Source of the DNA: Polaromonas sp.
GTDB taxonomy: Bacteria > Pseudomonadota > Gammaproteobacteria > Burkholderiales > Burkholderiaceae_C
Direction: 5' to 3'
DNA: 56,853 bases
Assembly (NCBI RefSeq): GCF_013817205.1
Contig: NZ_JACDDD010000012.1
Coordinates: 1 to 56,853, forward strand
The position numbers were made by a program, and so were the translations under genes. The notes under the pieces are model-generated. The model was given only the letters and a program-made list of their open reading frames with translations. It was not told the origin of the DNA and searched no databases. Below, piece after piece: positions 9,134 to 17,956 of this stretch; position 1 is the first letter of the stretch, and each line of letters begins with the position of its first letter.

Positions 9134-9892
9134 TTACTCGACCAGCAAGCCGCCATCGACCTGAAGGTCGACGCCGTTGACATAAGACGCTGCCGCAGAG
9201 GCAAGAAAGGCAATGGCGTGGGCAACTTCATCAGCGGTCCCGAATCTTTTCAGCGGGTTCGCCTCAAGCTTGGCTTTGCCCACGGCCGCCACGACATCCG
9301 CCGGCAGCCCGGTTTTCTCCCAGGCGGGAGTAGCAATCGTGCCTGGACTGACCGTGTTGACACGGATACCCCGGCCGGCCAGTGTCGGCACCAGGCCTTT
9401 CGCCATGAGTGTGAGCGCGGCCTTGGTGCCGGCATAAACGGCTGTCGCGGCGCCGCCACGGTGCGCCAGAAAAGAACTCACCATGGTGATACTGCCGCCG
9501 TCAGCCAGGCGCTTGCTGAGCGCCTGCACCATGAACCAGGGGCCGCGCGCGTTCACTGCGAAGGCTTCGTCAAACGCCTGCGCTGTCCAGCTGCCGAGTG
9601 GTGTGAAAGGCACGATGCCAGCGCTCAGCACGAGTGCATCGATAGGCGGAATTTTCTTGTCGGCCAAGGCGCCGTCCAGCGCCTTGATATCGGTAATCGA
9701 TGCCGCATCGCTGCGCAGCGCGATAAACCCATGCGCATGGGCGGCTTCGTTGAGCCTTGTGGTGTCTCGCCCTGTAATGATCACCTGCGCGCCGCGCGCC
9801 GCCAGCAGCCTGGCGGTTGCCAGCCCAATGCCAGACGAGCCCCCTGTTACCAGCGCTGTTTTACCCTTGAAATCCAAATCCCGACTGACCAT
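9134..9892 (-). CDS. SDR-family NAD(P)-dependent oxidoreductase
   Basis: A 252-residue classical short-chain dehydrogenase. The Rossmann motif TGGSSGIG is at residues 16-23, LSAGI stands in for the NNAG region, and the active-site YAGTK supplies the Tyr-xxx-Lys pair; the C-terminus YVNGVDLQVDGG is typical. The start MVSRDLDFKG at 9892 has a good AGGAGA ribosome site upstream. It is divergent from a TetR regulator with 128 bases between them, an arrangement that usually means the regulator controls it. The substrate cannot be inferred. Confidence 0.92.
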   Translation of the reverse strand: MVSRDLDFKGKTALVTGGSSGIGLATARLLAARGAQVIITGRDTTRLNEAAHAHGFIALRSDAASITDIKALDGALADKKIPPIDALVLSAGIVPFTPLGSWTAQAFDEAFAVNARGPWFMVQALSKRLADGGSITMVSSFLAHRGGAATAVYAGTKAALTLMAKGLVPTLAGRGIRVNTVSPGTIATPAWEKTGLPADVVAAVGKAKLEANPLKRFGTADEVAHAIAFLASAAASYVNGVDLQVDGGLLVE

Positions 9893-10020
9893 GACTTTCT
9901 CCTGAGTGTTGACATCGGTACCGGGCCGCCCTGAATGGGCAACCATCTTGTATCGATTGGTCCATGATAGTTTGTTAGACTGCTCAGTGCAAGATAAATT
10001 TTTCAGGATGGGGAAATTCC

Positions 10021-10629
10021 ATGAGTGGAGCCAAGCAGTTTGATGAGGCGGCAGCAGTGCTCAGTGCGGCGCACGCCTTCTGGGAAAAGGGTTTTGCGGG
10101 CACCTCGCTGTCAGACCTCGAGGCCGCTACCGGCCTGGGCCGGTCCAGCTTGTACAACGCCTTTGGCTCAAAAGAGGCTCTCTATGAACGCGCTCTCAAA
10201 AGCTATGCGGACACTTATGCCCGCCCCATCCTGCAGGCGCTGGAGCAAACGGACATCCGCACAGGGATAGGCGAGTTCTTTTCGCTGGCAGTTCAAGCCC
10301 TGCTGGACGCCTCCACGCCACCGGGATGTCTGGCTGCCATGGCCTGCCTTGAGACCGGTGGCTCAGAGGGGCCCGGTGCCAAGTTCACGGCGTTTCAGCT
10401 GAAGGTGATTGGCTCCTCACTTCGCGCAGCGCTGGACCGGGGTGTTGCCTCTGGGCAGCTCGCCAACAAGACCGACACCGCTTCGCTTGCGCTCACCTAT
10501 ACCGCCTTGCTGCGGGGGCTGGCCTCGCTGCACAAAGGGGGGCAGAGCGCCAAAGAGCTGCAGGCCATCGTGCGGGTCAGTGTTGGCATGTTGCCCCCCG
10601 CAGAAAAGAGCAGACAAAAATCCGCCTAA
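10021..10629 (+). CDS. TetR/AcrR family transcriptional regulator
   Basis: A 202-residue TetR-type repressor. The N-terminal helix-turn-helix covers about residues 20-55 (TSLSDLEAATGLGRSSLYNAFGSKEALYERAL), and the C-terminal half is a ligand-binding domain. It is divergent from the SDR gene and probably represses it and itself. I looked at 9893-10020 for an operator and saw only weak symmetry (a TATC-GATA pair), so no site is claimed. The ATG at 10021 follows AGGATGGGG. Confidence 0.9.
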   Translation: MSGAKQFDEAAAVLSAAHAFWEKGFAGTSLSDLEAATGLGRSSLYNAFGSKEALYERALKSYADTYARPILQALEQTDIRTGIGEFFSLAVQALLDASTPPGCLAAMACLETGGSEGPGAKFTAFQLKVIGSSLRAALDRGVASGQLANKTDTASLALTYTALLRGLASLHKGGQSAKELQAIVRVSVGMLPPAEKSRQKSA

Positions 10630-10648
10630 GCGGCGTGGACTTGCGGTG

Positions 10649-11662
10649 CTACCGGCCCGCTGCCAGCAAGTCGGCAAAAACCATGGCGTCCACATTGCCG
10701 CCGCACAGCGTGGTGCCCACCACCTGTCCGCGCAGTTGCTCACGCTCCTGCATCGCAGCTGCAAAACTCGCGGCGCCTGCGCCTTCGGCGACATTGTGTG
10801 TGTCGGCATACAAGTCGCGCATGGCCTGCGCCACTTCGCTGTCGGTCACCTGCACGATGTGGTCCAGGTGCGGCGCCAGGATGTCCAGCGCCTTCTGGTC
10901 CGCGATGCGGCAGGCCATGCCGTCGGCCAGCTGCGTTGTCACCGGTGCTTCGACCACGCGGCCAGCCGCCAGGGACTCTGCATAGGTGATGGCATGAGCG
11001 CTGACCACGCCCACAATGCGCAGCTTGCGTTTTAGCGCCAGCTTGGCGGCAATCGCCGAGCACGCGCCCGAGCCTTGGCCGATCGGCACATACACCACGT
11101 CAAGCTGCGGCACAGCCAGCATGAATTCCCACCAGTAGGTGCTGACGCCGCTCAGCAAGTCGGCGTGGAAACTTGGCACCATGTGTGCGCCGCTTTCGCC
11201 GGACAGCTGAAGAGCATGCTCGCGGCTTTCCTGGAAGTCTTCGCCGTGTTCCACCAGCGTCACGCCGAGTGCGCGCATGGCGGCATTTTTTTCCAGCGAG
11301 TTGCCTCGCGGCACGACGATGGTGCAGGCCACTCCATGCGCGCGCGCGGCCCAGCCCATGCTTTGGCCGTGGTTGCCGCGTGTGGCGCTCACCACCGCAG
11401 CTGGCAACTGTCCTCGCGTCTTGAGTGCGTCAAAGTAGGTCAGCCCGCCGCGAATTTTGAACGCGCCAACCGGTGTGTGGTTCTCGTGCTTGATCCAGCA
11501 ATCGGTGCCCAGCCGCCGGCTCGACAGGCCCCAGCGGTATTGCGGTGTCGCCTGAAACTCGCGATAGACAACACGTGCGGCGTGTTCAATGTCCTGAAGC
11601 CCGGGCAGCCCCCTTGGTCGGGTGGCCAATGCAGGTGCTTCTTCTCTTAACACAGCGCTCAT
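10649..11662 (-). CDS. threonine/serine dehydratase-like PLP enzyme
   Basis: A 337-residue fold-type II PLP enzyme of the threonine dehydratase family, without the C-terminal ACT domains found in biosynthetic IlvA (a separate ilvA lies at 38268). The PLP lysine is K69 in PVGAFKIRGG, and the phosphate-binding glycine loop is GQGSGACSA near residue 195. Such enzymes eliminate water and ammonia from hydroxy-amino acids through enamine intermediates. It is the last gene of the 10649-20928 run and overlaps the upstream LysE gene by 4 bases (ATGA). A relative such as a hydroxyaspartate or diaminopropionate lyase is possible. Confidence 0.88.
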   Translation of the reverse strand: MSAVLREEAPALATRPRGLPGLQDIEHAARVVYREFQATPQYRWGLSSRRLGTDCWIKHENHTPVGAFKIRGGLTYFDALKTRGQLPAAVVSATRGNHGQSMGWAARAHGVACTIVVPRGNSLEKNAAMRALGVTLVEHGEDFQESREHALQLSGESGAHMVPSFHADLLSGVSTYWWEFMLAVPQLDVVYVPIGQGSGACSAIAAKLALKRKLRIVGVVSAHAITYAESLAAGRVVEAPVTTQLADGMACRIADQKALDILAPHLDHIVQVTDSEVAQAMRDLYADTHNVAEGAGAASFAAAMQEREQLRGQVVGTTLCGGNVDAMVFADLLAAGR

Positions 11663-12297
11663 GATGCAGTCCTTTTTTCAGTCAGCAGGCGCAGCGCCAG
11701 CAGGCCCATGACGGTACCCATGACATAACGCTGAACACGCATCCAGCCGACGTTGCGGTTCAGAAAAACAGACATGGTCGCGGCAAAGAAAATCAGCAAG
11801 GTGTTGACAGCCACACTCACGCCGATCTGCACTGCGCCCAGGGTCAGGCTTTGCAGAAACAATCCACCGCGTTCAGGGTGCAGAAACTGAGGGAAGAACG
11901 AGAGGTAAAACATGGCCACTTTCGGGTTGAGCAGGTTGGTCAGGAAACCCATCAGAAACAGCTTGCGCGGCGGGTCGTGCGGCAGCGCGCGGGTTTCGAA
12001 CGGTGAGAGGCCTCCGGGCTTGACAGCCTGCCACGCCAGCCACAAGAGATAGACGGCCCCCGTCACTTTGATGGCAGTAAAAGCCAGAGGTGCTGCCAGC
12101 AGCAACGCCGTCAGGCCGAGCGAGGCGCCGAGCAGGTGCACGACAAACCCCAGCGCCACGCCGCCCAGCGACACCATGCCCGCACTGCGGCCCTGGCACA
12201 GGGTGCGCGAGATGCAATAAATCATGTTGGGCCCGGGCGTGAGCACCAGTGCCAGCGCGACGAAGGCAAACCAGCCGAGTTCGGAAGTTGTGAGCAT
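11659..12297 (-). CDS. LysE/RhtB family translocator (1 of 4 in the cluster)
   Basis: A 212-residue inner-membrane exporter with about six hydrophobic segments and the family signature LTPGPNMIYCISRTLCQGRSAG near residues 20-40. A second landmark, GFLTNLLNPKVAMFYLSFFPQF, is also present. Family members export amino acids (lysine, homoserine, threonine, cysteine and others) by proton exchange. It overlaps the dehydratase start and directly abuts the VOC gene. Being paired with a PLP dehydratase suggests it exports an amino acid related to that enzyme's substrate. Confidence 0.92.
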   Translation of the reverse strand: MLTTSELGWFAFVALALVLTPGPNMIYCISRTLCQGRSAGMVSLGGVALGFVVHLLGASLGLTALLLAAPLAFTAIKVTGAVYLLWLAWQAVKPGGLSPFETRALPHDPPRKLFLMGFLTNLLNPKVAMFYLSFFPQFLHPERGGLFLQSLTLGAVQIGVSVAVNTLLIFFAATMSVFLNRNVGWMRVQRYVMGTVMGLLALRLLTEKRTAS

Positions 12298-13011
12298 CTA
12301 GATTCCTTTTGATTCGAGCAAAACCCGCCCGCGCGGTGTGTTCAGCGTGGCGATGAGATTGGGTGGGCCCGGGATGACATCGACGCTGCTCAGGCCGATG
12401 GCGGCATAGGCGGTCTGCAGTTGTTCGGGGCGCGGATGGCGCGCCTGCAGCGCCTCCAGCGTCACGCCGGAGGCAGGCATGGCGTCCAGCGGATGCGCGG
12501 CACGCGCCGGATCTTCGCCAGCCTCGCCCCACTGGATCAGCGTGGGCAGCGCGCCGTAGAACAGGCGCTGGCCGTCGTCACGCACGGTCATGCGCCAGCT
12601 CAGTAAGCCGCCGGCAGTCTGGCGCGAGGCGGGCACCACGGTCCCGCGGTCCAACCCTTGGGTGGCCAGGGCCTTGGCGGCAGAAACCACGCCAGGCACG
12701 CTGGCCACAAAATGAACCAGCTGCGGTCCGTCGCTGGCCACGCGTGCCTGGAGCATGGCGTCATCCATGTCGAACCAGCGGTGTTTGCCGCCACCGCGCG
12801 CCGGTGTCACGCCGGGCTGGATCGCGATGATCTCGAAATAGGCCCGTGGAAAGGCGGCACTGGCGACACTGAACAGCCGGTTGTGCGTGCCCATCAGCGG
12901 GTGTTCGCCGCCCGGTCCGGGGGGGATGCCCAGGGCGCCTTGGCACCACTGGACACCCTGCTCCAGGCTCGTAGCCACCACAACCAGATGATCAACGTGA
13001 GCGCTGATCAC
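12298..13011 (-). CDS. VOC (glyoxalase-like) family protein
   Basis: A protein of about 237 residues with a glyoxalase-3-like VOC fold: HVDHLVVVATSLEQGVQWC opens the first module, and a histidine- and aspartate-containing KHRWFDMDD follows. Its start is a GTG at 13011 whose GTGA overlaps the TGA of the phzF-like gene, which decides the start and implies translational coupling. The longer frame upstream is the antisense-like reading of phzF and is rejected. The reaction is unknown; metal-dependent lyase, isomerase or dioxygenase activities all occur in this fold. Confidence 0.82.
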   Translation of the reverse strand: MISAHVDHLVVVATSLEQGVQWCQGALGIPPGPGGEHPLMGTHNRLFSVASAAFPRAYFEIIAIQPGVTPARGGGKHRWFDMDDAMLQARVASDGPQLVHFVASVPGVVSAAKALATQGLDRGTVVPASRQTAGGLLSWRMTVRDDGQRLFYGALPTLIQWGEAGEDPARAAHPLDAMPASGVTLEALQARHPRPEQLQTAYAAIGLSSVDVIPGPPNLIATLNTPRGRVLLESKGI

Positions 13012-13940
13012 AGCGTGACCGTCCCGGCTATGCAGGTAACCGATTCGCCGCCCACCCAGACGATGCTTGTGCCGCCCGCGCTTTCGCGCGACAGGTGAAC
13101 CCGCCCGGCCCGGCCCAGGCAGGTGCCCTGCGCCACGACGTAGTGGTCGGGCGCATGGCCCTCCGCCATCAGCCACTGCGCCAGGCTGGCGTTCAGGCTG
13201 CCGGTGACCGGGTCTTCGTTGATGCCTATGGGTGCGGCGAAAGCGCGCACCTCAAAGTCTGCTGTGGGCGTTTCTGCGCGGCCGGCGTGTGTGCTGCCGG
13301 AAAAAGCGCGTGCTTCGCGGTTGGCGCGTGCTATCAAAAGAGGAGCTGTTTGCGCTTGATGGGCGCCGGCTACACCCACTTTCAAGTCATACTTTTTGAG
13401 TGCGGCGTGATCCGGTTGCAGCTGCAGCACGGTGTCGGCGCTGTCGAGCAGCAAGCCCAGCCACACCGGCCCGTTGTCGAGAAGTTGTGCGGCAAGAATC
13501 TGTTGCGCCTTCAGACCGAGAGCGCCGGCCACCTGCGCAAGCGCGACAGGGCCAGGCGCAGAGCGCTTGAGCGGGGGCGCGGCAAAAGCCTGGCGCGGGC
13601 CTTCGCGGCGTATGTTCACCAGTCCGACCTGGCACTGTTGCACGATGAGGTCTGTGCGCTTTGGCTTGCCCCCAGCCTGCAGCCAGGCATGGCAGGTGCC
13701 CAGAGTCGGGTGACCGGCAAAAGGCAGCTCGCCGCCAGGCGTAAAGATGCGCACGCGGTAGTCGGCCGATGGCTCGGTAGGTGGCAGCACAAAGGTGGTT
13801 TCCGACAGATTGGTCCATTGCGCGAAGCGCTGCATGGTCGCGTCGTCCAGGCCACCGCCGTCCAGCACCACGGCCAGCGGGTTGCCGAAATAGGGCAGAT
13901 CGGTGAACACATCGACTTGTTTGAAAGGTCTGGTTTTCAT
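13008..13940 (-). CDS. PhzF family isomerase/epimerase-like protein
   Basis: A 310-residue member of the PhzF superfamily (diaminopimelate epimerase fold). Typical landmarks are QVDVFTDLPYFGNPLAVVLD at the N-terminus, LSETTFVLPP with the catalytic-type glutamate, TPGGELPFAGHPTLG, and INEDPVTGSLNA towards the end. An atypical stretch of about 30 residues just before ADFEVRAFAAPIGINEDP coincides with a GCTAT-family element at about 13330-13370, so that loop may be repeat-derived. Start MKTRPFKQVDV at 13940; the longer frame is rejected. It is translationally coupled to the VOC gene. Confidence 0.9.
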   Translation of the reverse strand: MKTRPFKQVDVFTDLPYFGNPLAVVLDGGGLDDATMQRFAQWTNLSETTFVLPPTEPSADYRVRIFTPGGELPFAGHPTLGTCHAWLQAGGKPKRTDLIVQQCQVGLVNIRREGPRQAFAAPPLKRSAPGPVALAQVAGALGLKAQQILAAQLLDNGPVWLGLLLDSADTVLQLQPDHAALKKYDLKVGVAGAHQAQTAPLLIARANREARAFSGSTHAGRAETPTADFEVRAFAAPIGINEDPVTGSLNASLAQWLMAEGHAPDHYVVAQGTCLGRAGRVHLSRESAGGTSIVWVGGESVTCIAGTVTL

Positions 13941-13965
13941 GGCGTATGGGTTCTTTGGAAAGTGT

Positions 13966-14586
13966 TCAGGACAGTGGCAAGTCCAGCACGCCGCGTGTTG
14001 CTGGGCGCGCAAGTATGGCTTGGTACCAGCGGTCCAGATGTGGACGTGCAAGCCGCGGCTGCGGCAAACCCTGCCAGCGGTGAATCTCGCAGGCCAGTGG
14101 AATGTCTGCCATGGTGAACCGGTCTCCACCGGCAAAGGCTTGGCGGGCCAGGTGCGCGTCCAGCAAGGCCAGCAAGGGTTCTGTGGCGGCATTGGATTGC
14201 GCAATCAGCGTCGGATCGCGCTGATCGGCCGGTGTACGAATCCACTGAATAAAAGCGTTGCGGCCGGCAGGGTTGAAGGTGGTCTGCTGCCAGTCCATCC
14301 ACTGCTCGGCGGCAAAGCGCTCAGGCAAGCCGGCGGGGTAAAAATCGCCATGCGAATATTTTGCGCAGAGATAACGCACGATGACATTGGACTCCCAGAT
14401 ACGCACTTCGCCGTCTTCAATCAGCGGCACAAGTGCATTGGGATTTTTCCGCAGGTAGTCCAATTCCTTCACGATGCCAAACTGGCCGCCCGCATCGGTG
14501 CGCTGCATGGTCAGGCCAAGCTCTTGCGCAGCCCACACGACTTTGCGTACATTGATGGAGCTGAGGCGTCCCCAGAGATGAAGCAT
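13966..14586 (-). CDS. glutathione S-transferase family protein
   Basis: A 206-residue cytoplasmic GST. The thioredoxin-like N-terminal domain begins LHLWGRLSSINVRKVVWA, where the SSxxVRK segment is the usual glutathione-activating region. VPLIEDGEVRIWESNVIVRYL carries the cis-proline and the glutathione-contacting E-S pair, and the helical C-terminal domain starts near residue 85. It lies 3 bases downstream of a LysE gene. GSTs in catabolic clusters often handle electrophilic intermediates, which would suit a cluster that also holds a VOC and a DJ-1 protein, but the substrate is unknown. Confidence 0.9.
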   Translation of the reverse strand: MLHLWGRLSSINVRKVVWAAQELGLTMQRTDAGGQFGIVKELDYLRKNPNALVPLIEDGEVRIWESNVIVRYLCAKYSHGDFYPAGLPERFAAEQWMDWQQTTFNPAGRNAFIQWIRTPADQRDPTLIAQSNAATEPLLALLDAHLARQAFAGGDRFTMADIPLACEIHRWQGLPQPRLARPHLDRWYQAILARPATRGVLDLPLS

Positions 14587-14589
14587 GGG

Positions 14590-15228
14590 TCAGACTCCTT
14601 TGGACGGGCGGTCAAGCAGCAAGAGGCGCAATGCCAACCCGGCCATCACAAATGCCAAAAAACCGGCCTGAAATTTCGCGACACGGGGCCGGGCCTGGAG
14701 GCGGCGCCCGATCTGCCCGCTGAAGGCACCCAGAACGGTGTTGAACACCAGCGCCATCACCGACAAAATGGCACCCAGGGCCAGTAGCTGCAGCGTGACG
14801 TGGCCGCGCGCCGGCTCAACGAACTGTGGCAGGAACACCATGAAAAAAAGCAGCGCCTTGGGGTTGACCAGATTGTTGAGCAAGGCCATGCGCATGATGC
14901 GGGCAAAGCCAGCAGGCTGCGTGTCGGCAGCGCCGCGTGCATCTGCGGGGCGCAGAGCCTGCCAGGCGAGCCAGAGCAGGTACAGCGCGCCCGCATAACG
15001 CAGGATGTCGAAAGACGGCGGCCAGGCTGCGATCAGCGCAGTGACGCCGGTCGCGGCACACAGCGTATGCACCAGGTCGGCTGCGGAGATGCCAAGCGCC
15101 GCAGCAAAACCACCGCGCACGCCGTGCGCCAGCCCGTGTGACATCACAAATGCCATGTTCGGCCCGGGCGACGCAAACAGTGCCAGCACCGCCAACGCGA
15201 ACAGCGACAGCGTGCCCGCATCCATCAT
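14590..15228 (-). CDS. LysE/RhtB family translocator (2 of 4)
   Basis: A 212-residue membrane exporter with the signature FASPGPNMAFVMSHGLAHGVRGG near the N-terminus and ALLNNLVNPKALLFFMVFLPQFV in the middle. Two consecutive ATG codons open the frame; the first (15228) overlaps the end of the aminotransferase gene by 4 bases. This copy is clearly diverged from the other three LysE genes in the run, so the set is not a recent tandem amplification. Its pairing with the aminotransferase suggests export of an amino acid or amine handled by that enzyme. Confidence 0.92.
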   Translation of the reverse strand: MMDAGTLSLFALAVLALFASPGPNMAFVMSHGLAHGVRGGFAAALGISAADLVHTLCAATGVTALIAAWPPSFDILRYAGALYLLWLAWQALRPADARGAADTQPAGFARIMRMALLNNLVNPKALLFFMVFLPQFVEPARGHVTLQLLALGAILSVMALVFNTVLGAFSGQIGRRLQARPRVAKFQAGFLAFVMAGLALRLLLLDRPSKGV

Positions 15229-16418
15229 GCGGCCCGCAGTTCTTCGGCAACGCCGGTCGGCAGCTGCTCACGTATGGCCGCGGCCAGCGCAGTGATGCCG
15301 ATATTGATCTGTTCAACGCTCGAGGTCACAAATGACAGTCGCAGCGTGCGGGCGTCAGCATGGTCAGCGTAAAACGCCCAACCGGGGACAAATGCCACGT
15401 TGCGCTCAACTGCTTTGGGCAGCAAGTCGATGGCGTTCATGCCTTCGGGCAGGCGCACCCACAAAAACATGCCGCCGGCGGGTGTGTTCCAGCTCACGCC
15501 TTCTGGCATATCGCGCTGCATGGCGGTCAGCATCGCGTCGCGCTGCGACTTGTAGAGCGCACGTATCGTGGGCACGTGTCGGTCGAGAAAATTGTCCTTC
15601 ATGGTCTCCACCACCATGCGCTGGTTAAAGCCGGGCGTGTGCAAATCGGCGGCCTGCTTGGCCTGCAGCAGCTTGGGGTAAAGCGCCTTGGGCGCGACCA
15701 GAAATCCCAGGCGCAAACCGGGCGCCAGAATTTTGGAGAACGAGCCCATGTACATGCAACCCTCGGGGTTGCGCGCCGTGAGCGGCAGCGGCGGCGGGTT
15801 GTCAAACCAGAGGTCGCCGTAGGGGTTGTCCTCAACGATGGGCAAGCCCAGGCGCATCGCTTCGGCACTCAATGCAGCGCGGCGCTCTTCAGACATGGTG
15901 CGGCCGGTCGGGTTCTGGAAGTTGGGCAGCACGTAGAAAAAGCGCGCGCCGGCGGCCTTGGAAGCCAGATCGCTGATATCAACACCTTCCTCGTCGCTGG
16001 CCACGCCCACCACCTCAGGCTCCATCGGTGTGAAGGCCTGCAGCGCACCCAGATAAGTCGGAGTTTCTACCAGCACCTTGCTGCCAGCGTCGATCAGAAT
16101 CTTGGCAATCAAGTCCAGCCCCTGCTGCGAGCCGGTGGTGATCAGCACCTGCGCCGGGTCAACCTCCCAGGGCAGCATGGCGGCAACCATCTCGCGCAGC
16201 GGGGCGTAGCCTTCGCTGGCGGCGTACTGCAGCGCGGCACTCCCGTCTTCACGCAGCACCTTGTCGCAGGCTTCGCGAAAGGCGGCGACAGGAAAAGTTT
16301 TGGGCGAGGGCAGGCCGCCAGCAAAGCTGATGATGCCGGGCTTTTCCGTGACCTTCAGGATCTCGCGGATCACCGAAGGGTTCATTTTCTCGGCGCGTTT
16401 GGCCATGGTCCAGTTCAT
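15225..16418 (-). CDS. PLP-dependent aminotransferase, class I/II (2-aminoadipate/LysN-like)
   Basis: A 397-residue fold-type I aminotransferase without a DNA-binding domain. The PLP lysine is K229 in MGSFSKILAPGLRLGF; other signatures are GGLPSPKTFP, LITTGSQQGLDLI, PNFQNPTG and VEDNPYGDL. It resembles the LysN/2-aminoadipate and aromatic aminotransferases that share ancestry with MocR regulators. The start MNWTMAKRAEKM at 16418 has a strong GGAGGAGAG site. The cupin stop and this start overlap by one base, and its end overlaps a LysE gene. The amino donor is unknown. Confidence 0.92.
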   Translation of the reverse strand: MNWTMAKRAEKMNPSVIREILKVTEKPGIISFAGGLPSPKTFPVAAFREACDKVLREDGSAALQYAASEGYAPLREMVAAMLPWEVDPAQVLITTGSQQGLDLIAKILIDAGSKVLVETPTYLGALQAFTPMEPEVVGVASDEEGVDISDLASKAAGARFFYVLPNFQNPTGRTMSEERRAALSAEAMRLGLPIVEDNPYGDLWFDNPPPLPLTARNPEGCMYMGSFSKILAPGLRLGFLVAPKALYPKLLQAKQAADLHTPGFNQRMVVETMKDNFLDRHVPTIRALYKSQRDAMLTAMQRDMPEGVSWNTPAGGMFLWVRLPEGMNAIDLLPKAVERNVAFVPGWAFYADHADARTLRLSFVTSSVEQINIGITALAAAIREQLPTGVAEELRAA

Positions 16419-16768
16419 TACTTCTCTCCTCCTTGTGGGCCGTAAAACACAACCCATGTCACAAAATCATTGCTGAAATTTTCAAAGCGGTGCTGCGCTC
16501 CCGCCGCTACAAAAAATGCATCGCCGGCAACCGCATCAAAACCTTGTCCGTTGATGATGATCTCACCCCGGCCGCTGTGCACAAAATAGAGTTCATCCTG
16601 TGTGTGCGGCTGCTGGCGGTCACGCCTATCCTGGTTGCTGCCGGGTGCGAACACTTCCACGCTCATGCTGCCATGGGCCAGAACCTGTGCAAAGGGCACG
16701 CCCTCCGGATAGACGCCGGCCGGCGCGCCGGGCAGGCGTTTCAGGGTTTGGTCAATGGAGGCCTTCAA
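16418..16768 (-). CDS. cupin domain protein
   Basis: A 116-residue single-domain cupin. The conserved metal-binding pattern is visible as PHTQDELYFVHSGRGEIIING (His, Glu) and a second motif around FFVAAGAQHRFENFSNDF. The start is an unusual TTG at 16768, chosen because the next ATG lies well inside the fold. TTGA overlaps the TGA of the upstream gene, so the two are translationally coupled. Possible roles are a dioxygenase, isomerase or small sensor; nothing in the sequence decides. Confidence 0.82.
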   Translation of the reverse strand: MKASIDQTLKRLPGAPAGVYPEGVPFAQVLAHGSMSVEVFAPGSNQDRRDRQQPHTQDELYFVHSGRGEIIINGQGFDAVAGDAFFVAAGAQHRFENFSNDFVTWVVFYGPQGGEK

Positions 16769-17223
16769 GCGCTTGCTCCCCGAGTCTGCATGCCATGGAT
16801 GATCTGGATCGCCTGGGCCGCGACGCCGCGCGGAATTCCCCAGTAGTCAAAGATGCCGCCATCGGCAGAGTTTTGTCCGCAGACCACAAACACGCCTGTG
16901 CCCAACTGCTGCTTGAGCTCGCTGGCGAGCCAGCCTACAAAGCCGCTGTTCGGAATATCGGGCGCAAAGTGAACACACACCACCGCGCAACAGTCTTGTG
17001 CAGGGGTTTGCGCCGGGGCCGGCAGTAGGGCACTCCAGACGTCCTGGTCGCGTACCAAAGCCAGCGCGCTGCTGGCGAGGCTGGAGGCCAAATGCGCCGG
17101 AAACTGCGCCATGGGAAACTCCGCGAAGGTATGGTCACCCGGCAAGACGTCCACACGTGCGTGCGCCATCACGCGCAACAGCCGGCGGCGTGTTTGTTCG
17201 GGTGTTTCTGGCGAAATGTCCAT
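16765..17223 (-). CDS. conserved hypothetical protein, GIFDYWGIPRG motif
   Basis: A 152-residue soluble protein with no signal peptide or membrane segment. It is acidic to neutral, with a helical N-terminus (SPETPEQTRRRLLRVMAHAR) and a C-terminal block SADGGIFDYWGIPRGVAAQA that looks conserved. It may belong to the small DUF6196 family, but I am not certain of that. It is coupled by a 4-base overlap to the TTG-started cupin and lies 26 bases after the DJ-1 gene. Its position between PLP-enzyme and stress-type genes suggests a metabolic role; no function is proposed. Confidence 0.72.
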   Translation of the reverse strand: MDISPETPEQTRRRLLRVMAHARVDVLPGDHTFAEFPMAQFPAHLASSLASSALALVRDQDVWSALLPAPAQTPAQDCCAVVCVHFAPDIPNSGFVGWLASELKQQLGTGVFVVCGQNSADGGIFDYWGIPRGVAAQAIQIIHGMQTRGASA

Positions 17224-17249
17224 GGGGTTCAGTCGTTGGCCCGGCAGGT

Positions 17250-17894
17250 TCAGGTGGCGCTGGAAGTTTCCAGCGCCACCGCTTGTTCTGGCAAATGCGG
17301 GGTGATGTGTGACAGTGCCCGTGCCACGTAGTCTTCTTTCTCACCGACTGGTGCGAAGTAATGCAGCACTTCTGTAGCCTGGGCAATGCCCTTCAGCCGC
17401 GCGATCATCCAGCCCGAAATGTATTGGGCCGACAAACAACCGCCGGCCGTTGCCAGGTTGCCGTTTGCAAAAAAAGCCTGGTTCAAAATTTTGACACCCG
17501 CCGCTTGCACCCAGGGTTTGCTGGTGGTGTCGGTACATGCCGGTGTTTGGCCAATGAGCCCCAGCTTGGCGAGCAGAAAGGTTCCGGAACACTGCGCCGC
17601 AATGAGCTGGCGCTGCGGGTCTAGCTGCAGTTGGCCGAGGATGGACGGGTCGTTGGCGACTTCACGCGTTTTCATTCCGCTGCCTATCAGTACGGCGTCG
17701 GCCTGGTTGGCCTCCTTCAGGCCGATGTGGGCGTCGATGGTCAGCCCGTTCATGGAGGTCACGCGTGCGGTGGGGCTGGCAATACTCACCCGCCAGTCGG
17801 TATCGCCGATCAATGACAGGCGGCTCAGCATGCCATAGGCAATGAGTGAATCGAGTTCATTGAATCCGTCGAAGGTGAGGATGGCGATGTGCAT
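17250..17894 (-). CDS. DJ-1/PfpI family protein
   Basis: A 214-residue class I glutamine-amidotransferase-like protein. The nucleophile elbow is C102 in IAAQCSGTFLLAKLGLI, with an acidic residue near the N-terminus (FDGFNELDSL) as in the family. The family includes PfpI-like hydrolases, isonitrile hydratases and deglycase or chaperone proteins. The QADAVLIGSG and TSKPWVQAAGVK segments suit the isonitrile hydratase/ThiJ branch, but this is a guess. It sits in the middle of the run, 62 bases after the DHCW cupin gene, the largest gap in the run. Confidence 0.87.
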   Translation of the reverse strand: MHIAILTFDGFNELDSLIAYGMLSRLSLIGDTDWRVSIASPTARVTSMNGLTIDAHIGLKEANQADAVLIGSGMKTREVANDPSILGQLQLDPQRQLIAAQCSGTFLLAKLGLIGQTPACTDTTSKPWVQAAGVKILNQAFFANGNLATAGGCLSAQYISGWMIARLKGIAQATEVLHYFAPVGEKEDYVARALSHITPHLPEQAVALETSSAT

Positions 17895-17956
17895 AAATGC
17901 GCTCCGGGGGCGGTTGACAGGGGCTTGGTTGATTGGATGTAGAAGCCGGGACGGAA

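Noticed and set aside
9893-10020. TetR operator between the SDR and TetR genes
   Set aside because: Only a weak TATC-GATA symmetry is seen; not enough to call a site.
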